From positions 310,001 through 374,000 of the forward strand of contig NZ_JADCKL010000001.1 in the NCBI RefSeq assembly GCF_014982975.1: a DNA stretch of 64,000 nucleotides. The letters run 5' to 3'. Positions 8,093 through 16,878 of this stretch are shown here, one piece after another. The notes beneath the pieces were generated by a model. It was not told the DNA's origin. It made no database searches and saw only the letters and a program-made list of their open reading frames with translations. A program made the position numbers and the translations under genes. Positions within the stretch are counted from its first letter, which is position 1, and every line of letters begins with the position of its first letter. Source of the stretch: Claveliimonas monacensis. GTDB lineage: Bacteria > Bacillota > Clostridia > Lachnospirales > Lachnospiraceae.

Positions 8093-10729
8093 ATGCAAAA
8101 ATACGGTGTAAATGAATTAAGAAAAATGTTCCTTACATTTTTTGAGAGCAAGGAGCACCTTGCGATGAAGAGTTTCTCGCTTGTGCCCCACAACGATAAA
8201 AGCCTTCTTCTGATCAATTCCGGTATGGCGCCCTTGAAACCTTACTTCACAGGTCAGGAGATCCCGCCCAGAAAGAGAGTGACCACCTGCCAGAAGTGCA
8301 TCCGCACAGGCGATATTGAAAATGTGGGAAAGACGGCCCGCCACGGTACATTCTTCGAGATGCTGGGCAATTTCTCCTTTGGAGACTATTTTAAGAAAGA
8401 ATCCATTGCCTGGACATGGGAGTTCTTAACAGAAGTGGTAGGTCTTGACCCGGACCGCCTGTACCCTTCTGTGTATGTGGATGACGATGAGGCCTGGGAG
8501 ATCTGGAACAAACAGATCGGGATTCCCGAGGAGCGCATCTTCCGTTTTGGCAAAGAAGATAACTTCTGGGAGCACGGAAGCGGACCCTGCGGTCCCTGCT
8601 CAGAAGTCTACTATGACCGGGGCGAGAAGTATGGCTGCGGAAAGCCGGACTGTACAGTAGGCTGTGAATGTGACCGGTATATGGAGATCTGGAATAATGT
8701 ATTTACCCAGTTTGACAATGACGGCCAGGGCCACTATACAGAGCTGGAGCAGAAAAACATTGACACAGGAATGGGACTGGAGCGTCTTGCCTGCATCGTA
8801 CAGGACGTGGACTCCATGTTTGATATAGACACCATCCGTGCTCTCCGTGAGCACGTGTGCCGCCTTGCAGGCAAAGAATATGAGAAGGATTACGCCACAG
8901 ATGTCTCCATCCGTGTCATCACAGACCATATCCGTTCCGTAACCTTTATGATCTCCGACGGTATCATGCCCTCCAACAGCGGAAGAGGCTATGTGCTGCG
9001 CCGGCTTCTCCGCCGCGCCTGCCGTCATGGCCGTCTCCTCGGCATCCAGGGCGAATTCCTTGTGGAGCTGGCCCAGACCGTTATAGACGGATCCAAGGAC
9101 GGATATCCGGAGCTGGATGAGAAGAAAGATTTCATCTTCAAGGTGATCACAAAGGAAGAGGAGCAGTTTAACAAGACGATCGACCAGGGACTTTCCATCC
9201 TGGAGGGCCTGCAGGCTCAGATGGAAGCGTCCGGAAGCACGGTTCTCTCCGGCGAGGAGGCTTTCCGTCTCTATGACACGTACGGTTTCCCTGTGGATCT
9301 TACAAGAGAGATCCTGGAAGAAAAGGGATTCTCCATTGACGAAGAGGGATTTGAAAAGGCGGCGAAAGCTCAGAAAGAGCGGGCGAAGGGAACCTTCGGC
9401 GAGACAAACTATATGGGCGCTGACGTGACCGTGTACGAGTCCATCGATCCTTCCGTGACCAGCACATTTGTGGGATATGACCATTTAACATACAGCTCTA
9501 AGATCACAGTCCTCACTACAGAGGATGAAGTCGTGGACGCACTCTCTGACGGCGAGAAAGGCACCGTGTTTGTAGATGAGACTCCGTTCTACGCTACAAG
9601 CGGCGGCCAGGAGGCGGACAATGGCGTGATCCGCACAGAGGACGGCGTGTTCCAGGTGGAGGACACCATCAAGCTCCTGGGAGGAAAGATCGGCCATGTA
9701 GGCCATGTTGTGAGCGGTATGCTGAAAGTGGGAGACAAGGTTTCCCTGGAAGTCAATGAAGAGAAGCGTGCGCTCTCCGCAAGGAACCACAGCGCGACAC
9801 ACCTTCTTCAGCAGGCGCTCCGCCAGGTGCTGGGAACACATGTGGAGCAGGCGGGATCTTCTGTCAACGAATACAGACTCCGCTTTGACTTTACCCATTT
9901 CTCAGCCATGACAAAGGAAGAGCTGAAAAAGGTGGAAAACATCGTCAATCAGCAGATCATGAACTGCCTGCCGGTAAAGGCTGAGAACATGCCCGTCGAG
10001 GAGGCAAAGAAGACAGGAGCGGCTGCCCTCTTTGGCGAGAAGTACGGCGACATCGTCCGGGTTGTGAGCATGGGCGATTTCTCCAAAGAGTTCTGCGGCG
10101 GAACCCATGTGGACAACACGGGTGTCATTACTGCCTTCAAGATCATTTCTGAGACAGGTGTGGCTGCCGGCGTGCGCAGGATCGAGGCCCTCACATCCAA
10201 GGGGCTTCTCCGGTACTATGATGAGCTGGAAGAGAAGCTGGAAAGGTCGGCAAAGCTCCTCAAGACCACACCGGACAAGGTGGAGGAGAGACTGTCCCAC
10301 ATGATCTCTGAAAACAAAGAGCTCCACAGCCAGGTTGAGAGCCTGAAGAGCCAGCTGGCCAAAGAGTCCATGGGAGATGTGACAGACCAGGTGACAGAGG
10401 TGAAGGGAATGAAGTTCCTGGCAGCCAAGGCACCAGGCGCTGACATGAACGGCCTCAGAGACCTGGGCGACCAGCTGAAGGAGAAGCTGGGAGAAGGCGT
10501 AGTTGTGCTCGCTTCTGATGCAGGCGGCAAAGTAAACCTGATGGCCACAGCCACAGACGGAGCTGTCAAAGCAGGAGCCCATGCAGGCAACCTGATCAAG
10601 GTCATCGCATCCTGCGTCGGCGGAGGCGGAGGCGGCCGTCCGAATATGGCTCAGGCAGGCGGCAAGAACCCGGCTGGCATTGATGAAGCCCTGGAGAAAG
10701 CAAAAGAAGTACTGGAAAACCAGCTCTAA
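8093..10729 (+). CDS. alaS: Alanyl-tRNA synthetase
   Basis: Charges tRNA-Ala in the cytoplasm; 878 residues, full length. The order is the class II catalytic domain (about 1-240), the tRNA-recognition helical domain, the editing domain with its metal site (HSATHLL, and CGGTHVDNTG further on), and the C-terminal DHHA1 domain with the Gly-rich GGGGGGRPNMAQAGG. AGGAGG lies just before the ATG. The gene is monocistronic or leads into rpsU, which has its own promoter. Confidence 0.98.
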   Translation: MQKYGVNELRKMFLTFFESKEHLAMKSFSLVPHNDKSLLLINSGMAPLKPYFTGQEIPPRKRVTTCQKCIRTGDIENVGKTARHGTFFEMLGNFSFGDYFKKESIAWTWEFLTEVVGLDPDRLYPSVYVDDDEAWEIWNKQIGIPEERIFRFGKEDNFWEHGSGPCGPCSEVYYDRGEKYGCGKPDCTVGCECDRYMEIWNNVFTQFDNDGQGHYTELEQKNIDTGMGLERLACIVQDVDSMFDIDTIRALREHVCRLAGKEYEKDYATDVSIRVITDHIRSVTFMISDGIMPSNSGRGYVLRRLLRRACRHGRLLGIQGEFLVELAQTVIDGSKDGYPELDEKKDFIFKVITKEEEQFNKTIDQGLSILEGLQAQMEASGSTVLSGEEAFRLYDTYGFPVDLTREILEEKGFSIDEEGFEKAAKAQKERAKGTFGETNYMGADVTVYESIDPSVTSTFVGYDHLTYSSKITVLTTEDEVVDALSDGEKGTVFVDETPFYATSGGQEADNGVIRTEDGVFQVEDTIKLLGGKIGHVGHVVSGMLKVGDKVSLEVNEEKRALSARNHSATHLLQQALRQVLGTHVEQAGSSVNEYRLRFDFTHFSAMTKEELKKVENIVNQQIMNCLPVKAENMPVEEAKKTGAAALFGEKYGDIVRVVSMGDFSKEFCGGTHVDNTGVITAFKIISETGVAAGVRRIEALTSKGLLRYYDELEEKLERSAKLLKTTPDKVEERLSHMISENKELHSQVESLKSQLAKESMGDVTDQVTEVKGMKFLAAKAPGADMNGLRDLGDQLKEKLGEGVVVLASDAGGKVNLMATATDGAVKAGAHAGNLIKVIASCVGGGGGGRPNMAQAGGKNPAGIDEALEKAKEVLENQL

Positions 10730-10743
10730 AACGAAAAAAATGA

Positions 10744-10771
10744 TTGACGTCCAGGAAAAATGTGCTATAAT
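10744..10771 (+). promoter_or_regulatory. Promoter of rpsU
   Basis: TTGACG (10744-10749), 16 bases, TATAAT (10766-10771). The leader to the rpsU start is about 75 bases. Confidence 0.65.
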
Positions 10772-10850
10772 CTAATGTAGTGCAATAAATATACCCGAAC
10801 AGTCGTATGATGCACAATATAGGGCTGGAGGGGAGGTTAGGTGTGAGACT

Positions 10851-11027
10851 ATGTCAAATGTAATCGTTAAAGAAAACGAGACGTTGGACAGCGCTTTACG
10901 CAGATTTAAAAGAAGCTGCGCAAAGGCTGGTATTCAGCAGGAAATTCGGAAAAGAGAGCATTACGAGAAACCAAGCGTAAGACGCAAAAAGAAATCCGAA
11001 GCTGCAAGAAAACGTAAATATAACTAA
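10851..11027 (+). CDS. rpsU: Ribosomal protein bS21
   Basis: 58-residue basic protein of the small ribosomal subunit, too short for many gene callers. The start [19 protein letters not shown] and the Arg/Lys-rich tail ([15 protein letters not shown]) are characteristic of S21. GGGAGG lies about 16-20 bases before the ATG, a rather long spacing. It has its own promoter and a strong terminator shared with the convergent maf gene. Confidence 0.96.
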   Translation: MSNVIVKENETLDSALRRFKRSCAKAGIQQEIRKREHYEKPSVRRKKKSEAARKRKYN

Positions 11028-11040
11028 TGTGCAAAATAAA

Positions 11041-11070
11041 GATGACACGCTTTTGCGTGTCATCTTTTTA
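11041..11070. terminator. Bidirectional terminator between rpsU and maf
   Basis: GATGACACGC (11041-11050), loop TTTT, GCGTGTCATC (11055-11064), then TTTTTA. The A-rich stretch before the stem lets it also end minus-strand transcription of maf. Confidence 0.9.
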
Positions 11071-11652
11071 TATCTCTTCCATCTCTCTCAGCTCATGGTA
11101 CAGCTTTGCAATGGGAAGTCCCACCACATTGTTGTAATCTCCCTGTATCTCCTTTATATGAACGGCAAAAGGCCCCTGTATCCCGTAGGAGCCCGCCTTG
11201 TCCATGGGATCGCCGGTCCGGATGTAGGAGAGCAGCTCTTCTCTGCTCACCGGGTAGAAAGTAACCTGGGTGCAGACGTGGAACGTGCGCGTATATTTCT
11301 TTTCGCCTTTCATCTGGATGAGGCAGACACCGGTATAGACCTGATGCGTCCGGTCTGCCAGCATGGAGAGCATGGCCAGGGCCTCCTCCTGGTCAGTCGG
11401 TTTTCCCAGGATCTCGCCCTGGTAGGCCACCACGGTGTCCGCCCCGATGACAGTGAAGTCTTCCGTCATGGAGCCTAAGGACTTGTCAAAGATATCCCGG
11501 GCTTTCAGGGCTGCCAGTCCTTCCACGATCTTAGCAGGACTTTCTCCTTCGATTCTTTCTTCTGCGCCGGAAGGGCACACATCAAAAGTAAATCCGGCCT
11601 GAGCAAGAAGCTCCTTTCTTCTGGGAGATGCAGAGGCAAGTATATATTTCAC
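11068..11652 (-). CDS. maf: Maf family nucleotide pyrophosphatase
   Basis: 194-residue Maf protein: a house-cleaning pyrophosphatase that hydrolyses non-canonical nucleoside triphosphates, also linked to septum formation in Bacillus. The N-terminal SASPRRKELL is the phosphate-binding signature, and VIGADTVV carries the metal-binding aspartate. The start codon is GTG (reverse complement of 11650-11652). It is the only minus-strand gene between rpsU and the YbaK gene, and it ends at the bidirectional terminator. Confidence 0.95.
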   Translation of the reverse strand: MKYILASASPRRKELLAQAGFTFDVCPSGAEERIEGESPAKIVEGLAALKARDIFDKSLGSMTEDFTVIGADTVVAYQGEILGKPTDQEEALAMLSMLADRTHQVYTGVCLIQMKGEKKYTRTFHVCTQVTFYPVSREELLSYIRTGDPMDKAGSYGIQGPFAVHIKEIQGDYNNVVGLPIAKLYHELREMEEI

Positions 11653-11714
11653 TGCTGATCACAACCTTTCCTTACTGTTTTTTGATACCGGCCGGGCAAA
11701 AATTATTCTCTGTC

Positions 11715-11744
11715 TTGCGAAAGACCGGGCCGGTGCACTATAAT
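11715..11744 (+). promoter_or_regulatory. Promoter of the YbaK-family gene
   Basis: TTGCGA (11715-11720), 18 bases, TATAAT (11739-11744), 41 bases before the ATG. It diverges from the maf start at 11652. Confidence 0.55.
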
Positions 11745-11784
11745 AGCTATTATAAGACAAAAATGAAATGGAGGAAAGACCCCT

Positions 11785-12327
11785 ATGTATATCAGCGAAA
11801 TCACAACCACTCCACCGGACAATGTGTCTGAGAGAGTTCCACTGGAACAGGAAGTGTACAAGGTTTTTAAAAAGCTTGGCATCCCCTATGAGAGAGTAGA
11901 CAATGACCCTGCCTCTTCTATGGAGGAGTGCGCCGAGATCGGTGAAGTTCTGCAGGCTCCGGTGCGGAAGGATGTCTTTCTGTGCAATCAGAAAAAGACC
12001 TCTTTCTTCCTTCTTCTCATGCCTGATGACAAACCATTCGACACATCGTCCTTCAGCAAAAAGCTGGGCGTGTCCCACATGTCTTTTGCCCCGCCGGAGT
12101 TGATGGTGAAACATATCGGCTGCACGCCCGGCTCTGCCAGCGTGGTGGGTCTTCTGAATGACGAGGACGACTATGTGCAGCTCATCATCGACAAGGAGGT
12201 GGCGCAGGCAGAGTGGTTTGTCTGCAATACAGGCATCAACACTACCCACCTGAAATTTAAGACCCAGGATCTTTTAAAGAAGTTTCTCCCCTACACCCAT
12301 CACAGGCCAAGAATCGTGGAACTCTAA
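11785..12327 (+). CDS. YbaK/EbsC-family prolyl-tRNA deacylase
   Basis: 180-residue single-domain trans-editing protein of the YbaK/ProX/PrdX family, which hydrolyses mischarged aminoacyl-tRNA (classically Ala- or Cys-tRNA-Pro). The conserved GCTPGSASVVGL loop and the lysine-bearing segment RKDVFLC are present. The length and N-terminus resemble clostridial PrdX. No proline reductase gene is nearby, so a housekeeping editing role is more likely. GGAGGAAAG precedes the ATG. Confidence 0.88.
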   Translation: MYISEITTTPPDNVSERVPLEQEVYKVFKKLGIPYERVDNDPASSMEECAEIGEVLQAPVRKDVFLCNQKKTSFFLLLMPDDKPFDTSSFSKKLGVSHMSFAPPELMVKHIGCTPGSASVVGLLNDEDDYVQLIIDKEVAQAEWFVCNTGINTTHLKFKTQDLLKKFLPYTHHRPRIVEL

Positions 12328-12352
12328 AAAGGTTCATACAGCAGGGGATCCG

Positions 12353-13498
12353 TTATCCTTCTATCCCTGCCTCCGGGTCCATCCTGACTTCAATGCCGTT
12401 GACTTCCACCTGGTCATCCACAGGGATCACCAGGCATTTCCGCCCGTCTACGATCCTGACGTCCACCAGGTCTGTCCGGTCCGGATTGACATTGATCACA
12501 ATGTCCGGGGTCTTGATGTTAAATTTCTTTGTGCTGGCAATGTTGGAGGCCAGAAGAGAGGCCTTCTCGCCCACTGTCTCGTCAAATTCCCGGTCAAAAC
12601 CTTCCAGGTTCTCCTCCGGCACGCCGCTCAGAGAGAACAGACGCCGGACTTCCAGCTTGCCCAGCTCCAGGGGTTCCGGCTCCTCTTTATTCTCCTCGAT
12701 CAGTGTGTTCAGATTTTCATGGATGTTGCGGATCACGCTGTATGAGCAGTCCTCGCCCAGTGTGTCCGCGATCATGGCCTGGAACGACTCTTTCTGCGTA
12801 CCGGCGCTTAAGACCTGGCTGCATCCCAGTACCTGGGTGAGAAAGACTTCCTGCAGCTCTTCCGGCTTCTTGGAGTAGTAGAGAAGGCTGTGCACATCTT
12901 GGGCCCTGTCATTGAAAGCGGGGAAGAGGAATCCACTTATCGGGTCGTTTACGATCCAGTCCCGGATCCGGTCCTCGATGCTGTTGTGCTCTGCGTTGTA
13001 GCAGAGCCCTGCCTTGGACAGAGAGACCGGACAGATGCTGCACAGTATGTAATCATAAACCGTGTCAGAGGCGTCGTACATCTCCATTCCGTCAGACGCC
13101 TTTCCCGGCACGTCGTAAGCAGCGTGGATGAGAAGGATCAGATAGTGCTCCCCAAAATCATAGTTCTCGATCACCTTGTCATAAAATTCAGAGACAAGCA
13201 TATCATCCGTGAGTTTGCCGTCCTTGAGCTGCATCAGGAACTCCTGGGCGCCGCCCTTTAACTCTTCATCCAGCGGAAAACTCATGTTGAGAAGATTCTT
13301 CCCCACTGTGCCGGACAAAGTCCTCTTAAACAGGTCAAAATACTTGAATTCTTCCTCCTCGGGAAGGGAGAGGAAGGCCTCCTTAAATTCCAGTTTCTTT
13401 TCCTTGTCTCCGTCCACGTAGCAGCCGCAGATGCGTGTGATAGCACAGTTCTGCGGTGAAAACTGCTTCCGGATTTCCAGAACTTCTTTTTTATTCAT
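12353..13498 (-). CDS. DUF4317 family protein, function unknown
   Basis: 381 residues, soluble, with no signal peptide or membrane segment. The start MNKKEVLEIRKQFSPQNC followed by ITRICGCYVDGDKEKK is the hallmark of DUF4317 proteins of Lachnospiraceae and relatives, which have no assigned function. The C-terminal part (DIVINVNPDRTDLVDVR and onward) looks like a small beta-rich domain. The protein is acidic overall. It is transcribed divergently from the carboxypeptidase gene at 13645 and has its own promoter. Confidence 0.8.
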   Translation of the reverse strand: MNKKEVLEIRKQFSPQNCAITRICGCYVDGDKEKKLEFKEAFLSLPEEEEFKYFDLFKRTLSGTVGKNLLNMSFPLDEELKGGAQEFLMQLKDGKLTDDMLVSEFYDKVIENYDFGEHYLILLIHAAYDVPGKASDGMEMYDASDTVYDYILCSICPVSLSKAGLCYNAEHNSIEDRIRDWIVNDPISGFLFPAFNDRAQDVHSLLYYSKKPEELQEVFLTQVLGCSQVLSAGTQKESFQAMIADTLGEDCSYSVIRNIHENLNTLIEENKEEPEPLELGKLEVRRLFSLSGVPEENLEGFDREFDETVGEKASLLASNIASTKKFNIKTPDIVINVNPDRTDLVDVRIVDGRKCLVIPVDDQVEVNGIEVRMDPEAGIEG

Positions 13499-13565
13499 GA
13501 AATACCCCTTTTCTTTATAAAATCAGCTGTCATCTCTCTTCTGCGAGATAAATTCCGGAGTAATT

Positions 13566-13594
13566 ATTTTAACACAGATGGGAATAAGTGAAAA
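13566..13594 (-). promoter_or_regulatory. Promoter of the DUF4317 gene
   Basis: On the minus strand, TTTTCA (complement of 13589-13594), 17 bases, TAAAAT (complement of 13566-13571). It lies about 70 bases before the minus-strand ATG at 13498. Confidence 0.5.
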
Positions 13595-13644
13595 GAATAA
13601 AAATATATTAGTAACAGACGATATATGCAAGGAGAGATGTGCAT

Positions 13645-14841
13645 ATGAAGCGATTTTTGACGGCTCTTCTGTGCGGGGCGCTGCTCCTTCAGCCTGTCCT
13701 TATCAAAGCTGCCCCCGAGGCCGGCACAGAAGCCGGTGCAGAAGAGCCCCATACAGCCGGACCTGAGGTGAGCTCACCCTCCGCGTTTCTGGCAGAGGCA
13801 TCTACAGGGAAAGTGATCTACGAGAAGAACGCGGATGAAAAGCGCCCTCCTGCCAGTGTGACCAAGATCATGACCCTGCTTTTGATCTTCGACGCCCTCT
13901 CGGAGGGTAAGATTTCTCTGGCAGACCAGGTCACTGTATCCGAGTATGCGGCCTCCATGGGCGGATCCCAGGTGTTTCTGGAACCTGGTGAAGTGCAGAC
14001 CGTGGACACGATGATCAAGTGCATCGCAGTGGCCAGCGCCAATGACGCCTGCGTGGCCATGGCAGAACATGTGTGGGGCAGCGAGGAGGAGTTCGTCAGG
14101 CATATGAACGAGAGGGCTGCCGGTCTGGGGATGGAGAGTACCAGCTTTGTCAACTGCAATGGCCTGGATGCCGACGGGCATCTGACTACGGCGCGGGATA
14201 TTGCGGCCATGTCCAGAGAACTGATCCTTACATACCCGCAGATCCGGGATTACGCCTCCATCTGGATGGAGGATATTACCCATACAACAGCAAAGGGAAG
14301 CAGCACGTTCACGCTGGCAAACACAAACAAGCTGATCCGCCAGTACGCCTACGCCACCGGCCTTAAGACCGGTTCCACAGACGACGCCGGCTTCTGTGTG
14401 TCCGCCACAGCCAAGAAGAATAATATGGAGATGGTTGCAGTGGTCATGGGAGCCGAGACGTCCAAAGAGCGGTTTAAAGATGCAGTGACTCTTCTGGACT
14501 ATGGTTTTGGAAGGACTGTGAAATATGTGGATGAGGGAATACAGGCATTGGAGCCTGTGGATGTGGAAGGCGGCCGGGAGAGGCAGGTGCCTGTCCGGCA
14601 GAAGGAGCCCTTTCAGTATGTGGACACTGACGGAGCTGATCTGGCGGCCATTGAAAAAAAGTATGAGACAGAAGAGAAGCTGAAGGCCCCTGTAAAGACC
14701 GGGGACTTTGCCGGGAGCGTCGTGTACTTTCTGGATGGCACCGAGATCGGCAAAGTGGACATTGTAGCGGCAAAAGAGGTTCCCAAGGCCAGCTACCTGA
14801 ACTGTCTGGAACAGACGCTGGAGCTGTTCTTTCCGGCATAG
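13645..14841 (+). CDS. D-alanyl-D-alanine carboxypeptidase (S11), exported
   Basis: 398-residue low-molecular-weight PBP that trims the terminal D-Ala from peptidoglycan stem peptides. There is an N-terminal signal peptide (MKRFLTALLCGALLLQP). Active-site motifs are SVTK, SAN (in VASANDACVAM, in place of the usual SGN) and KTG (LKTGSTDDAG), followed by the beta-rich C-terminal PBP5-type domain. The ATG at 13645 has AAGGAG ten bases upstream; an in-frame GTG at 13639 is too close to it. A second, different S11 enzyme lies at 18962. Confidence 0.93.
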   Translation: MKRFLTALLCGALLLQPVLIKAAPEAGTEAGAEEPHTAGPEVSSPSAFLAEASTGKVIYEKNADEKRPPASVTKIMTLLLIFDALSEGKISLADQVTVSEYAASMGGSQVFLEPGEVQTVDTMIKCIAVASANDACVAMAEHVWGSEEEFVRHMNERAAGLGMESTSFVNCNGLDADGHLTTARDIAAMSRELILTYPQIRDYASIWMEDITHTTAKGSSTFTLANTNKLIRQYAYATGLKTGSTDDAGFCVSATAKKNNMEMVAVVMGAETSKERFKDAVTLLDYGFGRTVKYVDEGIQALEPVDVEGGRERQVPVRQKEPFQYVDTDGADLAAIEKKYETEEKLKAPVKTGDFAGSVVYFLDGTEIGKVDIVAAKEVPKASYLNCLEQTLELFFPA

Positions 14842-14880
14842 TAAACAGTGAAAGGATAGGCGGGAGCGGCGGAAGATAAG

Positions 14881-14909
14881 TTGCAAAATATCAGTACAGA
14901 CTATATAAT
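14881..14909 (+). promoter_or_regulatory. Promoter of the phosphoesterase gene
   Basis: TTGCAA (14881-14886), 17 bases, TATAAT (14904-14909), about 50 bases before the ATG at 14961. Confidence 0.6.
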
Positions 14910-14960
14910 CATTACCAGAACTGCCCGAATGACACGGGGCATACGACGGAGGAAAGGAAA

Positions 14961-15836
14961 ATGTGGAAGAAGCCTTTGGCCCTGCTTGGCACATCCGCTC
15001 TCATATGTGCCGGGGAGATGGCGAGAGAATTATCAACTTTCCGTGTGAGGCGCTACAGGATGGAAGTGCCAGGGCTGGAAAGCGGCAGAGAGATCAGATG
15101 TCTCTTCCTCTCTGACCTGCACGGAAAAGAATACGGAAAAGAGAACAAAAAGCTTCTGGAGCAGATCGAGAAGGAGCGCCCGGACTTTATCCTGGCAGGA
15201 GGCGACATGCTGACCCGCACACAGCCGGAGACTGACAGGACGGCTCTCGCACTCATGCGTCGCCTTGTCTCAGTGGCGCCTGTCTATGCCGCAAACGGGA
15301 ACCATGAACAGAAGATGAAGGAGAACACGGAGCTGTACGGAGATAGATATGATAGATACCGGGATGCCCTGAAAGAGGGAGGGATCCGTGTCCTGGAAAA
15401 TGAGACCTGCCTGTTCCGGAAGGGCAGCTTTCAGGCCTCTATCACCGGCCTTGAGATCCCGCTTTCCTGCTACAGACACTTCGGCAGAGAGGAGCTGCAG
15501 GTGGAGGAAATCAATAAGAGAGTCGGAGAGTCGCCCAAAAAAGGATACCGCATCCTTATGGCTCACACGCCGGCCTACATGGATACGTACTGGGAATGGG
15601 GAGCGGACCTTGTCCTTTCCGGGCATCTCCACGGCGGCGTGGTGCGCCTGCCCGTCCTGGGAGGCGTCATCACACCCCAGATGCAGCTTTTTCCCAGGTA
15701 TTCGGGGGATATGTACACAAAAAAAGACGGGCAAAGCTGTGTGGTCAGCCGGGGGCTGGGTACCCACACAGTCAATGTCCGTCTCTACAATATGGCAGAG
15801 CTTGTCTGCTTCTCACTCATCGGAAAACGGGATTAA
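14961..15836 (+). CDS. YkuE-like metallophosphoesterase
   Basis: 291-residue calcineurin-like phosphoesterase. The full set of metal motifs is visible: SDLHG (DxH), GGDML, NGNHE, AHTP and SGHLHGG. The N-terminus (residues 1-20) is hydrophobic with a short positive start, which suggests a membrane anchor or signal, as in B. subtilis YkuE. The substrate is unknown; members act on cell-wall or lipid phosphoesters. Its stop codon overlaps the stop of the convergent degV gene within TTAA at 15833-15836. Confidence 0.88.
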   Translation: MWKKPLALLGTSALICAGEMARELSTFRVRRYRMEVPGLESGREIRCLFLSDLHGKEYGKENKKLLEQIEKERPDFILAGGDMLTRTQPETDRTALALMRRLVSVAPVYAANGNHEQKMKENTELYGDRYDRYRDALKEGGIRVLENETCLFRKGSFQASITGLEIPLSCYRHFGREELQVEEINKRVGESPKKGYRILMAHTPAYMDTYWEWGADLVLSGHLHGGVVRLPVLGGVITPQMQLFPRYSGDMYTKKDGQSCVVSRGLGTHTVNVRLYNMAELVCFSLIGKRD

Positions 15837-16711
15837 GGCCGGTGCACCCGGAACACACCTACTCCCAGAGCCCCTGCCCCTGTATGGCAGCCAATGCTCA
15901 TGGTGAGAGGGTAGTGGACGATCTCCATGTCCGGGAAATATTCTCTGTATTTTTCTTTCCAGAATAAAAAATCCTCCTCGCTCATGGCCGTCTCAGCCAT
16001 GCCCAGCTTGAGGACACCGGCGTCCCTCAAGTGGGAAAAGCGGGTGTCTATGTCTTTTTCTACCGCCTTGCACATGGTGCGGAAAGCAGCCTTCATGCCA
16101 CGCACTTTGGCGAAAGCATCCAGCTTGTCTCCCTGGATCGTGAGGACGGGCTTTAAGTTCAACACGGTGCCCACCGCAGCCGCAGCAGGAGTGATGCGTC
16201 CGCCCCGTTTCAGGTACTTCAGCGTGTCCACGGCAATGTAGATACTGGCGTCCAGCGCCTCCTCTTCAAGATGCTCCTTGATCTGGCGTCCTGTCTTTCC
16301 TTCTTCCGCCAGAAAGTGGGCATCCAGCACGGACTGGGTCTGGGTTACGGAGATCCGGTGGTTGTCCACCACATGCACACGCCCCTCAAACTCTCCTTCA
16401 GATGCAAGAGCCAGCGCGCTTGCACAGGAAGTGGAGAGGCCGCTGGACATGGGAATATACACCAATTCTTTGTAATCCCGCAGAAGGGAGGACCACATAT
16501 CCATCACATCCCCGGGGGAGGGGAGAGAAGTGCTGACAGCGGCATCGGAGGCAAGCTGCCGGTAAAACTCTTCGGCTGTAATACTTTTTCCCTCATAAAA
16601 AGTCTCACCATCGATCAGGACAGGCATAGGGATGATATGGATGTCGGGAAAAGGCTCGCATCCCGGCATGATCCCGCAGTTGCTGTCCGTCATAATAGCA
16701 ATGTCTGACAT
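15833..16711 (-). CDS. DegV family fatty-acid-binding protein (FakB-like)
   Basis: 292 residues, a complete DegV domain. Family motifs are MTDSNCGI at the start, STSLPSPGD (ligand-headgroup loop), and SSGLSTSCASA. DegV proteins bind one fatty acid; FakB members present it to the kinase FakA, and a FakA-like gene lies in this window at 49760. AAGGAG lies just before the minus-strand ATG. It is transcribed away from a TetR regulator whose operator-like palindrome lies in the shared 167-base gap, so control by that regulator is plausible but unproved. Confidence 0.9.
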   Translation of the reverse strand: MSDIAIMTDSNCGIMPGCEPFPDIHIIPMPVLIDGETFYEGKSITAEEFYRQLASDAAVSTSLPSPGDVMDMWSSLLRDYKELVYIPMSSGLSTSCASALALASEGEFEGRVHVVDNHRISVTQTQSVLDAHFLAEEGKTGRQIKEHLEEEALDASIYIAVDTLKYLKRGGRITPAAAAVGTVLNLKPVLTIQGDKLDAFAKVRGMKAAFRTMCKAVEKDIDTRFSHLRDAGVLKLGMAETAMSEEDFLFWKEKYREYFPDMEIVHYPLTMSIGCHTGAGALGVGVFRVHRP

Positions 16712-16769
16712 AGTATTCTCCTTTGCAGTTCCAAGATATAGCTTTACAAAACATAAAATATCTTACACA

Positions 16770-16798
16770 TTGACCGATATTTTAACAGATGTTAAAAT
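16770..16798 (+). promoter_or_regulatory. Promoter of the tetR-family gene
   Basis: TTGACC (16770-16775), 17 bases, TAAAAT (16793-16798). The spacer and -10 box are covered by the 10-bp inverted repeat at 16777-16800. Confidence 0.6.
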
Positions 16799-16800
16799 AT
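16777..16800. repeat. Perfect 10-bp inverted repeat, probable TetR operator
   Basis: ATATTTTAAC (16777-16786), spacer AGAT, GTTAAAATAT (16791-16800). A further half-site TAAAATAT lies at 16754-16761, towards degV. The size and symmetry fit a TetR dimer site, and the position would block the promoter of the regulator itself. Confidence 0.7.
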
Positions 16801-16878
16801 TATAGCAGATGGTTTAATAAAACTCAATTACAGACCATTCTGTTTTGTCAGTTATTTATACAGTTTGAGGGAAATGTT

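Noticed and set aside
12341-12370. Hairpin GCAGGGGAT/ATCCCTGC between the YbaK and DUF4317 genes
   Set aside because: The stem has a bulge and no T-run on either strand, and it lies partly in the DUF4317 coding end, so I do not call it a terminator.
16789-16878. Earlier in-frame ATG for the TetR gene
   Set aside because: It lies within the promoter and operator palindrome, has no ribosome site, and the added residues have no TetR homology.
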